64,000 nucleotides of DNA from Perkinsus marinus ATCC 50983 (taxonomy: Eukaryota > Perkinsozoa > Perkinsida > Perkinsidae), in NCBI RefSeq assembly GCF_000006405.1, contig NW_003216689.1, positions 242,439 through 306,438 on the forward strand, written 5' to 3'. This document shows positions 10,939 through 21,705 of this stretch, piece by piece (the first letter of the stretch is position 1; every line of letters starts with the position of its first letter). A model generated the notes under the pieces. The model saw nothing but the letters and a program-made list of their open reading frames with translations, ran no database searches and was not told where the DNA came from. The translations under genes were made by a program, and so were the position numbers.

Positions 10939-12169
10939 ATGCCTTCAGAGCAGTTCCCTCAAAAGTATGATCGTGTGTTCAACTTCAGTGCAGGCCCTTG
11001 CTGTTTCCCTGTCGAGGTAAGTTGGACGTGGGTGTCGAGGAGCTTCCTGAACTATCACTTAGTGGTTGTCTAGGTCCTCGAGCAAGCTAAGGACGAGATG
11101 CTCAACTGGCATGGGTGTGGGATGTCTGTTATGGAGATGAGTCATCGTGGAAAGGAATATACTTCCATTATCGAGGCTGCCGAAGCCGACCTCCGAGAGA
11201 TTTTGAATATTCCCGATAACTTTAAGGTCATCTTCTACCAAGGAGGTGCCACCCTGCAGTTTGCTGGTATCCCTCTCAATATGATGGGTGAGGGAAAGAA
11301 GGCTGATTACATTGTAGGTTGGCGGTCGTAGGAGAGTTATACTGAGTATGTTGTTTATGTAGGTGACCGGTCAATGGAGTGAGAAGGCCGCTAAGGAAGC
11401 TGCTAAGTACGGTGATGTGAACGTTGTTGTTAACACTAAGCCCGAGAAGTTCACTCATGTCCCTCGTATGTCCGAGTATAAGGATAAACTTAGTTCCGAT
11501 GCTAGCTACGTGTACTACTGCATGAACGAGACTGTCAATGGTGTGGAGTTTGACTACGTTCCTGAAGTTGGTGATAAGCCGCTCGTCTGCGATATGAGTA
11601 GTAACTTTATGTCGAGGCCTATCGACTTCTCCAAGTTTGCTGTTGTTTACGCTGGTGCCCAGAAGAACCTCGGCCCTGCTGGTGTCACTGTTGTAATTGT
11701 AGATGAGAAGTATTTGGGTAATGAGATGCCCATCACTCCGACCTATATGAACTGGGCTACCATGGCTAAGGCTGGTTCGATGTATAACACCCCTGCATGC
11801 TACGCTATCTACATGACTGGCTTGTATCTCAAGTACACAAAGGCTCACGGTGGACTAAAGCACTGGGATGATCTCGCTGAGAAGAAGTCGGGTCTTCTTT
11901 ACGGAGCCATTGAGGAGAGTAATGGATTCTACAACGCTCCTGTTGCCAAGAACGTTCGCTCCCGTATGAACGTTCCCTTCGTAATCAAGGATAACGATGA
12001 TGACTTGAAGAAGAAGTTCCTCGCTGAGGCTAAGGAGGTCGGTCTCGTCACCTTATCTGGTCACAGGAGTGTTGGTGGTCTCCGAGCCAGTCTATACAAC
12101 GGTATGCCTCTGGAGGGTGTACAGCGTCTGGTCGAATTCATGCACAAGTTCTACAACGAGAACAAGTAA
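10939..12169 (+). CDS. serC: Phosphoserine aminotransferase, copy 1
   Basis: Exons 10939-11016, 11074-11313 and 11363-12169 (all phase 0) give 374 aa. PSAT converts 3-phosphohydroxypyruvate and glutamate to phosphoserine and 2-oxoglutarate in serine synthesis, using PLP. Seen: the N-terminal [11 protein letters not shown] motif, [12 protein letters not shown], the substrate-side [10 protein letters not shown], and [14 protein letters not shown] with the PLP lysine. The C-terminus has [17 protein letters not shown]. Length is typical of the family. Codons favour GCT, AAG and CGT, suggesting good expression. The start is the ATG that gives the conserved N-terminus. Copy 2 begins 951 bp downstream on the same strand. 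Confidence 0.97.
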
Positions 12170-13120
12170 TTTGAGATGATATATTGTCGGCGTTATCACT
12201 ATCGTTGGAAGCTGTTGACTATTAAGTTGGGTGAATCCTTCACTTGACGGCAGATTATATAAGTTCGTCTAAGCAGTTTCTGATATTTAGTGGTACCGTC
12301 GGAAGCGGCGAGCTTGAAACTTGTCAGTGTTCACTGTGGGATGGTATCATTATTTGAAAGGATGATGATTATTGTTAAGACGGTTCCGAGGAGGTTAGCC
12401 GATGAGGCTGTTGTTTCTTTTCTCTACTTTGAGCTACGTATGTAGCTAATGCCTTCTGTCAAATTACCTTATTGGGTATTAGTGTTGTGTTGATAGTGGG
12501 AAGACTTGGTTACCTCGCATTCTTCTTGTACTCGGTGGATACATAGTAATAGATTACCTTGGTATTTGATGAACGGCATGTGGTATGTGCACATGAGCCT
12601 ATTCTGGGTCATCAAATAACCTCATAAAAGGTTTTGGCGAGCCTTAGGGACTGTAGGAGAACGAGCTGCCATCGGAAAAATGTCTGTTTTCGACGAGTCG
12701 ATAATGTTTATGGTTTATTATGAATTACGTGGCATGCGCTATGGGGTCCCTTTGTGAACTGCAGTGATACTGTGACAATACTCTCGTCGAAAATACCGTC
12801 GGAAATCGCGGTTGGTTGGGCTTTACTTTAGCAGCGTTCGCTGTACGTCCTGCAGTTCGAGAGACCTACAGAGTCGATGGCAACCTGTCATCATTGTGCA
12901 GAGTCCATGAGCTAGTTGCATGCTGGAGGGAATATCATTTCGTATCTCCGTGCTAGTGAATTCGCGATACATGGAGACATCGATTGTGTCTTCAGCGAAC
13001 GCTGTGGGTCTCATAGTGTGAGAGCTAGTCTCGGGTCTGAGGTGTTGTTGTTGAATAATTGACAATGCTTCAAGTTACTGATCATAGTTTACTCTTATTT
13101 GTTGATTATTCTTGGTGATA
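12170..13120. other. Spacer between the two PSAT copies
   Basis: No convincing coding exon is seen on either strand. The sequence is T-rich with scattered short frames. It contains the 3' end of copy 1 and the promoter of copy 2. The last few bases before the copy 2 ATG do not resemble the copy 1 upstream region, so the duplication appears to end close to the start codons. Confidence 0.5.
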
Positions 13121-14348
13121 ATGCCTTCGGAGCAGTTCCCTCAAAAGTACGATCGTGTGTTCAACTTCAGTGCTGGCCCTTGCTGTTTCCCTGTTGAGGT
13201 GAGTTGGACGTGGATGTCGAGGAGTTTCCTGAACTATCACTTGGTTGTCTAGGTCCTCGAGCAAGCTAAGGACGAGATGCTCAACTGGCATGGGTGTGGT
13301 ATGTCTGTTATGGAGATGAGTCATCGCGGAAAGGAATATACTTCTATTATCGAGGCTGCCGAAGCCGACCTCCGAGAGATTTTGAATATTCCCGATAACT
13401 TTAAGGTCATCTTCTACCAAGGAGGTGCCACCCTGCAGTTTGCTGGTATCCCTCTAAATATGATGGGTGAGGGAAAGAAGGCTGATTACATTGTAGGTTG
13501 GCGGTCGTAGGAGAGTTATACTGGGTATGTTGTTTATGCAGGTGACCGGTCAATGGAGTGAGAAGGCTGCTAAGGAAGCTGCTAAGTACGGTGATGTGAA
13601 CGTTGTTGTTAACACTAAGCCCGAGAAGTTCACTCATGTCCCTCGTATGTCCGAGTATAAGGATAAACTTAGTTCCGATGCTAGCTACGTGTATTACTGC
13701 ATGAACGAGACTGTCAATGGTGTGGAGTTTGACTACGTTCCTGAAGTTGGTGACAAGCCGCTCGTCTGCGATATGAGTAGTAACTTTATGTCGAGGCCTA
13801 TCGACTTCTCCAAGTTTGCTGTTGTTTACGCTGGTGCCCAGAAGAATCTCGGTCCTGCTGGTGTCACTGTTGTCATTGTAGATGAGAAGTATTTGGGTAA
13901 TGAGATGCCCATCACTCCCACCTATATGAACTGGGCTACCATGGCTAAGGCTGGTTCGATGTATAACACCCCTGCATGCTACGCTATCTACATGACTGGC
14001 TTGTATCTCAAGTACACAAAGGCTCACGGTGGACTAAAGCACTGGGATGATCTCGCTGAGAAGAAGTCGGGTCTTCTTTATGGAGCCATTGAGGAGAGTA
14101 ATGGATTTTACAACGCTCCTGTTGCCAGGAACGTTCGCTCCCGTATGAACGTCCCCTTCGTAATCAAGGATAACGATGATGACTTGAAGAAGAAGTTCCT
14201 CGCTGAGGCTAAGGAGGTCGGTCTCGTCACCTTATCTGGTCACAGGAGTGTTGGTGGTCTCCGAGCCAGTCTATACAACGGTATGCCTCTGGAGGGTGTA
14301 CAGCGTCTCGTCGAATTCATGCACAAGTTCTACACCGAGAACAAGTAG
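13121..14348 (+). CDS. serC: Phosphoserine aminotransferase, copy 2
   Basis: Exons 13121-13198, 13253-13492 and 13542-14348 encode 374 aa. It carries the same active-site landmarks as copy 1, including the PLP lysine in [10 protein letters not shown]. The proteins differ at about two positions: K to R in PVARNVRS, and N to T in the C-terminal FYTENK. Intron positions and phases are identical. Intron 2 is nearly identical in sequence, while intron 1 differs by 3 nt in length. The near identity, introns included, points to recent duplication or ongoing gene conversion. Both copies look intact. Confidence 0.97.
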
Positions 14349-14634
14349 ACTGAGCTCATCGAGCGAAGGCTTGATTTTGTTCACACACTATGATGTGTAT
14401 TCGTGTGTCAAGATAGTAGTTCAGGGAGTCGTGATAGCTTCGTGTTTACCCTCGAGGTAAGGGTCTTACCCTGTGGATTTTTTCTATCATAGTAATGCAT
14501 GAAGGCGTTGTGTTGAACTATTGAGGTTTGAGGTTGTTTCGAAAACGATATTTTTGTGATGAGTCGCGACTGACGGTACTTTGCGAGAAAGTTTGGAAAC
14601 GAGAGGGGTTTCCGGTAGTGTTTTCACAGTAGAA

Positions 14635-17420
14635 ATGCCCAAACGTAAGAATACGGGCGCGGAGGATTCCAGACGGAAGCGACAGAGAGGGGATGGTAAG
14701 CCCAGGTTTCTGGAGGAACCACAGGTCTATGCGAAGGATGGTATGCGGTTCGTCAAGCCCTACAGGTAAACCGGTTGTCTAATTGACAAGGTCGATCAAT
14801 CACGCGCTGGGTTAGTTGAAATTGTCCAATAGCTTATAGTCGTTGGTTTAAAAACAACTCCAACTGTTCAGAGTTTTTGACAGAGACAATGTTCTTGTCG
14901 TAACCTTTTTGATTATTTATGGCGTATTAGGTTCGAGTTCCGGTGTTATATCAAGAAGCGGTGGTTGGGAAAGAATCTACTCGATATATGTAATGGCTAC
15001 AGTGCTCTTGTGTTACACTGGAGAACGTTAGGCCTTCAGGCGAAGCGGAATTTATGGCCCAGCCTCCCGAATACTACGAGAATGCGATCAAGGAAGGGAA
15101 GATTACGATTGACTTCAGTGAGGAAACTAGTGGCGATGTGTGTTCGGTCCACTCGAGTTTCTTGAGATATATTTCCCCATTAAATTCTGTTGCAAGTTCT
15201 AGCTCGGAAGGGAAGCGCTATGCTTCCCACCGTGCAGCTTCATAGAATAGCTGAGTTTCAGCATCGTATGATAATATCCTATGAAAATCGTGTAGTTGCC
15301 GAATTCTTAGAGCCGATTATGACAGAGAGATTATACCGGATGGATAGGGTCTAACGAATGGCAATGCCATTACGGCATGCCGCCATTTTGTGAACGTCTG
15401 AGCCGAATATCATCCTCAGAAACTATATAACAGTTTTGATTCGGGAGTCTTGGCTCATTCCCAGAGATGGGGTCCGACGGTTGAAGTATACAGGTCTCGA
15501 CTTGTTACGGTCGCCTGCTGTCGGAGGGCAAAGAATCTATGTCATAGATGAAGCTTTCATTATCCTTTCTATTATGGAAGAGATAATGATGGCGGATGGG
15601 CCAATTGTAGATGAGCAGTGAACTATTGTCTGCAACTGCAAGACGTCAACAGGTCTTCGAGGACGGTGCACAGGTTCGTCTGATAGAGGATTAAGCACTG
15701 AACCTTGCAGTGGCTGCCTTCAGTCTTTATCTCAGCGTTATCGAACTGATTTCGATGACTGATGGGGCGCGGGAAGTTCAGGCCAGCAAGTTGACCTCAA
15801 CCAAACTGCTCGAGATAGTCCCCTCAGTGCTGTCTCACCGTGTAGCAGCATGAGTTTCATCTCATCACGTCGAATTGGGCAAGATGACTCGACCGAGCAT
15901 TCTACTGCACATCCATGAATCATCTGGTTGGGATCAGAACAAGAATCTCTCGTAATACTGGCCATACTTGAGCGGCACGCGTCAAGAAGTCGTACTTCTG
16001 AATGCTTGCGCCCTTCTATCCAGGTATTCGGAGTGTTCAGTATGTAAACTCTTTTGCGAACCCAGTCTGCATTACATCTACGACCTGATCTATGGTTTCC
16101 ATGTCATTAGGGTTGTGTGATACTTGTATCGTTGACGAGAAAATCTATAAGTAAATTGTCGCTACAGACGACATATTCCACATTCAAACGCACGCATCGA
16201 CGTGAACGGTTAGAGGATATTTGGAGATACATTCCGGGTCATTGAATGCTTTCCTGTCTCGTTTTTAGACAAGGTGGAACCCGATCACGTCCTTCAAGGC
16301 AATGAACTTCTCATACACGAGACTATTGTCAACGAGAATCCTGTGCCTTTTGATGGTGAGCTGAAGATCGTCGGAGAGACTGACGACGTGGTCGCTGTAG
16401 ACAAGCCCTCCGGGGTGAGTAGCGCGTCAGCCAGAGGCCGAGTCGGTGCATCAGCAATTTTCCTCTCCAGATGCCCGTACACTCAGGCGGCGGTCACAGA
16501 GTGAATTGCTTGTCGGCTATTCTCAAAGAGCAAGATCCCTCGAGGTAGGTTAGGAAGAGTCCCCAGTTTTGAGGCAGTTGGCTTTTGCAGGTTCTCTCTT
16601 GCTATTCACACTCTCCACCGTTTGGACCGCTTAACGTCGGGCATTGTTATATTAGGGAAGAATCCAGACGTGGCTCGAGCCTTTAGTAGGAGGACCAATT
16701 ATCGCTGTGGATATCTAGTAATGTTGAATGCAGGTGAAGCCTTCAAAAAGCATGATCAAGAAATACAGAAATGCTACTTAGCCAGGGTGAAGGGAAAATT
16801 CGAAGGTGGAGCTGGTCGATATTCCAAGGCTTCGACTCTTTGTTTCCAGGCTCCAATGTCGTCGTCGAGGGGTTCATGCGCTGCGTTGACTTCAGAGTTG
16901 GAAAGTTCATTCTTGTCAAGTCTAATAAAGGAACAGCATCTGAAGACGCAAACCAGGGTGATGCTCCGACGTCCACGCCCTCCGGGGATGACAAAAGCGC
17001 CGTTGAGGAGGAACATATCGAGGATAAATGGAGCCAAACAAGCTTCGATAAGGTGTGGTATGATGAACAGAACGATGAGACTATCATCAAATGTTACCCC
17101 AAAACCGGCAGAACCCATCAGATCAGGGTAGGTACCATCTGAGTCTCCGAGTCGTATCCCCACTTTCGCAGGTCCATCTCGAGTCCATCGGCCATCCCAT
17201 CGCCAACGATAGCTGCTACGGTGGAGAGTACAAGGCTGATCATCCCTTCGCATTCCCATTGGCGCCCCATGCCAATAATGTTCCTCCGAAGGAAGGTTCA
17301 TCTTACTCCCACATAACTGGGATTTGGCTCCACGCTCTCTCTTACAAAGTGCCGAGTAAGAATCTCGACTTTACCAGTGAGTGGCCCAAATGGGCGATTG
17401 AGCCGACTCCGCAGTCGTGA
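14635..17420 (+). CDS. RluA-family tRNA pseudouridine synthase (Rib2/Pus9-like)
   Basis: Nine exons: 14635-14765, 14931-14989, 15040-15141, 16269-16414, 16471-16544, 16591-16685, 16734-16805, 16850-17127 and 17172-17420. An S4-like N-terminal part (RFVKPYRFEF, KRWLGKNLLDI, then AIKEGKITIDF) is typical of the Rib2/Pus8/Pus9/RPUSD branch. The catalytic domain has VVAVDKPSGMPVHSGG and HRLDRLTSG, whose Asp is the catalytic residue, then [25 protein letters not shown]. Members isomerise uridine to pseudouridine in RNA; position 32 of tRNA is the usual target of this branch, which is inferred here. The basic N-terminus KRKNTGAEDSRRKRQR could be a nuclear signal. Intron 3 is unusually long (1.13 kb), so a further exon there cannot be excluded. 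A TTTTCACAG just before the ATG would suit a trans-splice acceptor. Confidence 0.88.
15142..16268 (+). other. 1.1-kb intron of the pseudouridine synthase gene
   Basis: All other introns in this gene are 44-165 nt. Both flanking exons keep phase across this one (T before the donor GTTCGG, AC after TTTTTAG). Two short open frames (15436-15621 plus, 15738-15965 minus) show no recognisable domain. It holds neither repeat family. An unrecognised exon or nested gene is possible. Confidence 0.4.
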
Positions 17421-17792
17421 GACCCAACGTTACTCTTCCTCGATATTTCGATTTGTGTTGCCGAGTGTTATGAGGGCCGGCGGCCGGCACGCAATATCTC
17501 TAGAAGAGATTCTCGAAGTATCATCCCTTTCAACGTGCAACTCATTCGATGGGAGGTGGTCGCTTTCGAGTATATTTTCGAGTATATCGATATGCTTTCG
17601 CGGCGAGGCATTCGCAATAGATCAAACGTGAACCGCGATTTGCATATTAGCTCGGATTGCCACAAAGAAGATGTTCTTCTAATATCGTTTTGATTGACGG
17701 TTCGAGTCTCGAACTTCAGGAGTCAACTCACTTAACACGACTCGAAGGTTGGAAATTTGATACTTCTACACTGCTCAACATGACTTAAGCCA

Positions 17793-20278
17793 CTACAGCT
17801 TATGCTGTGGGGTGGCAGATCTATATAGTGTTACCACCGCCGCTCCACCGAAACCAAAGTTGTGCTGAAGCCCAACTCGAGCGCCGGGGACCTAGCCAGG
17901 AACCGATACAGAGCGAAACCGACTTCGCGGGCACCTGTCTTTTTCCAGCCTTCCTTGTCAGCTGTCGATGGAGTTCAACACATTGCGCTACTCCAGTCGC
18001 TGCTATCGGGTGCCCTTTCGATTCGAGTCCTCCGGAAGGATTGATAACAACACTTGACCCAATGACCGTCTGTTGTTCACAGTATCTGCAAGCCAGAGAG
18101 ATGATGCCGATCATTCCTCCCTGAGACCACTTACTTCCCGCCTTCACTGTTTTCTCGCCAGCGCATATTTTCCACCATCGCCAGGCCCTGTCCTGGAGGA
18201 GCGAAGCCAAGAGCCTCATATCTAAAGCCGCTATATCTGTGGCAACGCTCAGAATGATCCACTTGCGGGACAAGAGAAACCGATCGTAGTAGCACGTGAA
18301 TAAACGTCCATAACTTTGGCTTACAACAACAGCTCGTTGATCGAGAAGCAGTCATGCAGCTCCACGACCTGTGGGAAATCAACATTCGAAATGACGACAC
18401 TCGCGGAGGTCTACATTGACGTCTTTGGGGCCTAACCCGGATTCCTTATAACAGGTCCCAGCAGCTTTCCTGGCCATTTCAATACCGCATAGCCCAGCAT
18501 ACCTGCACAGTAAACTTATTGTAAGCAGTGCTGAGCAGAAGGCCTACGTATCGCCAAAACTCGAAGCAAGATCAGTGACCATGCTCTGTGCACATATCTC
18601 CGTGGCATGACCATTTTGAACGAACCTTGAGAACTTCAATAACGTTGCATGCATTCTGACTGACCAACCACAGACCCACTCGCGACATCGGTGCCAACGC
18701 TCTGAACATATAATAACCGCCGCGGCACCGTCAGCAGTAGGAGCCTGAGAACCACCGCTGCAATTGGCTGATGGTGACACGGCAACAGCCCAAAAGCGAA
18801 GTTGTTGTGGAGTAAAGTCTCGAGGCTGTAAATGTTCTTACAGACATCGCCTCGGATATCGACCCACAGAACGGCCGGCTGAGGACCTTCTCCCTCGTCG
18901 TGGCGCTTCTGATGCACCTGAGTGCGGCATTTCATGACTACTATAAAACTCTTCATCGTTCCCTACGCGTCTGGATTCTGAGTGCCATGAGCTCGATTCT
19001 TGACGGTAATATCAGCCAAGTACCGACAGAACTTGTCGTGATCATCCGGGCAGTAATTGGTGGCGTATCTGCGGTAGGATCGCCATCGATAAAGTGTGTT
19101 GTATTTGTTGATAAAGTTCACCACGAGCTATCACTCACTCTTCAGCCGCACCAGCGAACATTCTGCATACATCCGAAGTCCATTGATTCATCGTTGGTTT
19201 TATCAGCTCTGTCGGACTACCCAATTTGTGCACGTGTTTCAACTAACGGACGAATTCTTCAAGGCAACTTCCAACAACTTTCATCATTCACCTGAGGACC
19301 AACAGGGTTCTCCCTATCTGTGTACTTCGATTCGCTCAGGCCGCGTTCCATCTGCTCCATACCAACAACGAGGCAAACGTCCCCTAGAAGGAAAAGTGCA
19401 CGCCTATACACATTGGTCACTTACCGCAAGTCCCAGCCTTGAGAAGTGTTCGCCCGACGAACAAACCGCAGCTGCCCGCTGAACAGTTCACGTTGGTGTT
19501 GACGATCTACGAGAAGTAAATGCTTGCATACCAGGATAATGCCCTACTGGAATTCCAGTGAGGCCCATCTCATAGAGAGCTCTGTGACCGGTGGCTGTGT
19601 CGCCGTAGTTCCACCTGAATGGGGACCACAATGTGGAGTTTGGGCAGTGTTGGAATATATATTTGCCTTCTCAGCTGAGCTCAGCAGATTCCTCACTAAT
19701 TATGAAATTTCACATACGCGTCGTATGATACGAATTCGGATAAAAGTGTGCAGAAACCGAGGAAAAAATTTCCTCTGATTTTTCATACAGTCACCAACAC
19801 ATCCAGTAAACATGTCCGGTCCCATACGCCCCAGCCGCTGGGTAAATCATGGAAAACATGTCCAAGGCGTGCGTCGATACGCCTGGTGGCATCCTTATGG
19901 GAAAGAATACATTGAAACTTCAAGCCTGGAAGTAAATGCCACGACTACGAGTCGTTCGAGTGACTCAAGGATCACTTCAAGTGACTTGCCGGTCTACTCC
20001 GAGAATGAGTGGCATTTGATAATGCAATTCGATTCTCAACTATATCTGTTTTTCACTCTTCTTACGCGGCCACAGCCACAGTAACATCCTCATACTTCAA
20101 GTCGGCATCCTCGAGTGCCTTAGTGCATGCAATGCGGGCATATTGCGTGTAGTCCAGACTGACAAAACAACTCTGTTTTCACTCGAGTATCTTCGGACTG
20201 TCACCTGTTTTTAGATTTCGGCATTCTGAAAGGGCACACTCCTCCGCCGATGACATAAACTTTATTGGAATTGCTCAT
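17793..20278 (-). CDS. SCP2-type thiolase (SCPx thiolase domain)
   Basis: Fifteen exons run from ATG at 20278 to TAG at 17793 and give about 422 aa: 20278-20205, 20158-20066, 19614-19548, 19506-19425, 19383-19292, 19242-19139, 19068-18967, 18917-18842, 18744-18680, 18625-18548, 18502-18415, 18368-18325, 18221-18135, 18052-17935 and 17891-17793. Active-site elements: NVNCSAGS with the nucleophilic Cys, VVELHDCFS, and [10 protein letters not shown]. The C-terminus [18 protein letters not shown] matches SCPx thiolases, which cleave branched-chain 3-oxoacyl-CoA in peroxisomes. The sterol-carrier domain of animal SCPx is absent. The protein ends HKL, weakly like a peroxisomal PTS1. Exon 9/10 boundaries are less certain. 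Intron 2 holds a family 2 element. It converges with the pseudouridine synthase gene, 372 bp apart. Confidence 0.88.
19646..19805 (+). mobile_element. Family 2 element in intron 2 of the thiolase gene
   Basis: It starts GTGTTGGAATATATATTTGC, contains TCTCAGCTGAGCTCAG, ACGAATTCGG and GTGTGCAGAAACC, and ends at CACCAACACATCCAG. It lies within intron 20065-19615, antisense to the gene. Confidence 0.85.
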
Positions 20279-20475
20279 GGTTGAAAATCGCGAAAACTTC
20301 CTTCCCACAGTACGAGTAGATAACAACACGACAACTATTGAGCTGAATGAATTCAGCTGCCGTTCGATCATGTGGGGGTGTTCGGCGGAGTCTTCTCTAT
20401 TCTGGCCCTGAGGTAAGCTGAGACTATCACCATGGAGGCAATCACTACAGTAAACGTCAGTTAGTGCCAACAAAT

Positions 20476-20750
20476 GGAAGTGAATTTCAATAAATATCAG
20501 TAAGTTTTCAGTGAATTTTCAGTAAATAGCAGTCAATATAAGCAAATTTTCAGTAAATATCAGTAAATTTTCAGTAAATATCAGTAAATTTTCTGTAAAT
20601 ATCAGTAAATATACGCAAATTTTCAGTAAATTTTCTGTAAATATCAGTAAATTTTCTGTAAATATCAGTAAAATTTCAGTTAATATCAGTAATGTCAATT
20701 AATGTCAGAAAATGTCAGTTTACTTCATTAAATGCCAGTAAATGGGAGAA
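20476..20750 (+). repeat. Degenerate CAGTAAAT tandem array
   Basis: About 270 bp of repeated TCAGTAAATATCAGTAAATT and close variants, with a period near 10 and 20 bp, decaying into GTCAGTTAAT forms at the right. It sits about 200 bp upstream of the thiolase start codon, so it occupies that gene's promoter side. No coding potential is evident. Confidence 0.8.
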
Positions 20751-20816
20751 AACTCATCGTGCCCAAATTCGTTTTAGCGCCAATTCCCACGCGGAGAACA
20801 GCAATAGAGTTATAAT

Positions 20817-21690
20817 TCACCTTTTTTGAAATATGGCTTTCCACTTCACAACCCCCAATGCCTCATGCACTTGACTAGAGTAGACTTCATCTCCGGCTAC
20901 TTCAGGGAAATACGGTATTCGTTTATCTGCATTTAACTGTACACACTGCAGTGACAATGGCAGAACTACTCGTTTGCTTGAATACCAACAGATGCTTCTT
21001 GAGTGGTTCCATCCGACCCTCCAAAACGTGATGCCCAAGTACTATTTCCGGGTTGCCCTGTACTAACACTACCAGTACGCTCTCTCCACCACGCTTACTG
21101 CGGCATTTATTGTTAAATTTCCGAGAACATGACCATCGAATTTACCATTCAGTGAGCGTATTGATCCCTAAAGCGCATCTGAATGGTAACAGTCGCGACT
21201 TTCTACCTGCAGTTCTATCAGGAAGTAGTCGTCTGTGAAGGAGCCACTTGATGATGGTAATATAACGATAGCCATATGAGGGTGTGTGGGTATTCAATCA
21301 ATTCAGTATTGGAGTATATGTTCGCCTCCTCAGCGTAGCTCGGAAAGTTCACATGCGAATTCGAGTAGTAGAAGTGTACAGAAACCAACGAGAACTTCCT
21401 AAAATTTCCTCTCAGAATTTTCATAATATCACCAACACATGTAGTTGACCATGTGCATACCTTCCCAAACCCCAAATGCTGCTCAAGTCATCCAGAACAA
21501 AACGAGACGAGAACTCAACACATTTTTTCTATAGGAAAGCATTAGCACGTCACTTTATAATGCAAATGGGCATGACATTCAATAATTATCTCGCCTCTGG
21601 CGAGTATCGCGATGTGGTTCGTGGGAAATACGCTGATCTCGGTCGTGCAGGGCGAGGCATGAGCCTTCAAGACACAATTTCAATATGATG
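20817..21690. other. Unresolved coding pieces around a family 2 element
   Basis: A plus-strand exon-like frame (about 21530-21690, after TTTTCTATAG) reads ALARHFIMQMGMTFNNYLA and ends QDTISI before TGA. A family 2 element (21300-21465) lies just upstream, so this could be the last exon of a plus-strand gene with an element-bearing intron. The earlier exons were not found. The minus frame at 20817-21038 has no recognisable domain. Confidence 0.3.
21300..21465 (+). mobile_element. Family 2 element
   Basis: It starts AGTATTGGAGTATATGTTCG, contains CGAATTCGAG, GTGTACAGAAACC and ATCACCAACACATGTAG, and ends near ACCATGTGCATACCTTCCC. Both termini fit the family. The host gene is unresolved. Confidence 0.8.
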
Positions 21691-21705
21691 ATCATCTGAT
21701 GCCCC

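Noticed and set aside
11276-11848. 190-codon and 206-codon minus-strand frames over the PSAT genes
   Set aside because: Shadows of strongly biased PSAT codons; both copies show them because the sequence is duplicated.
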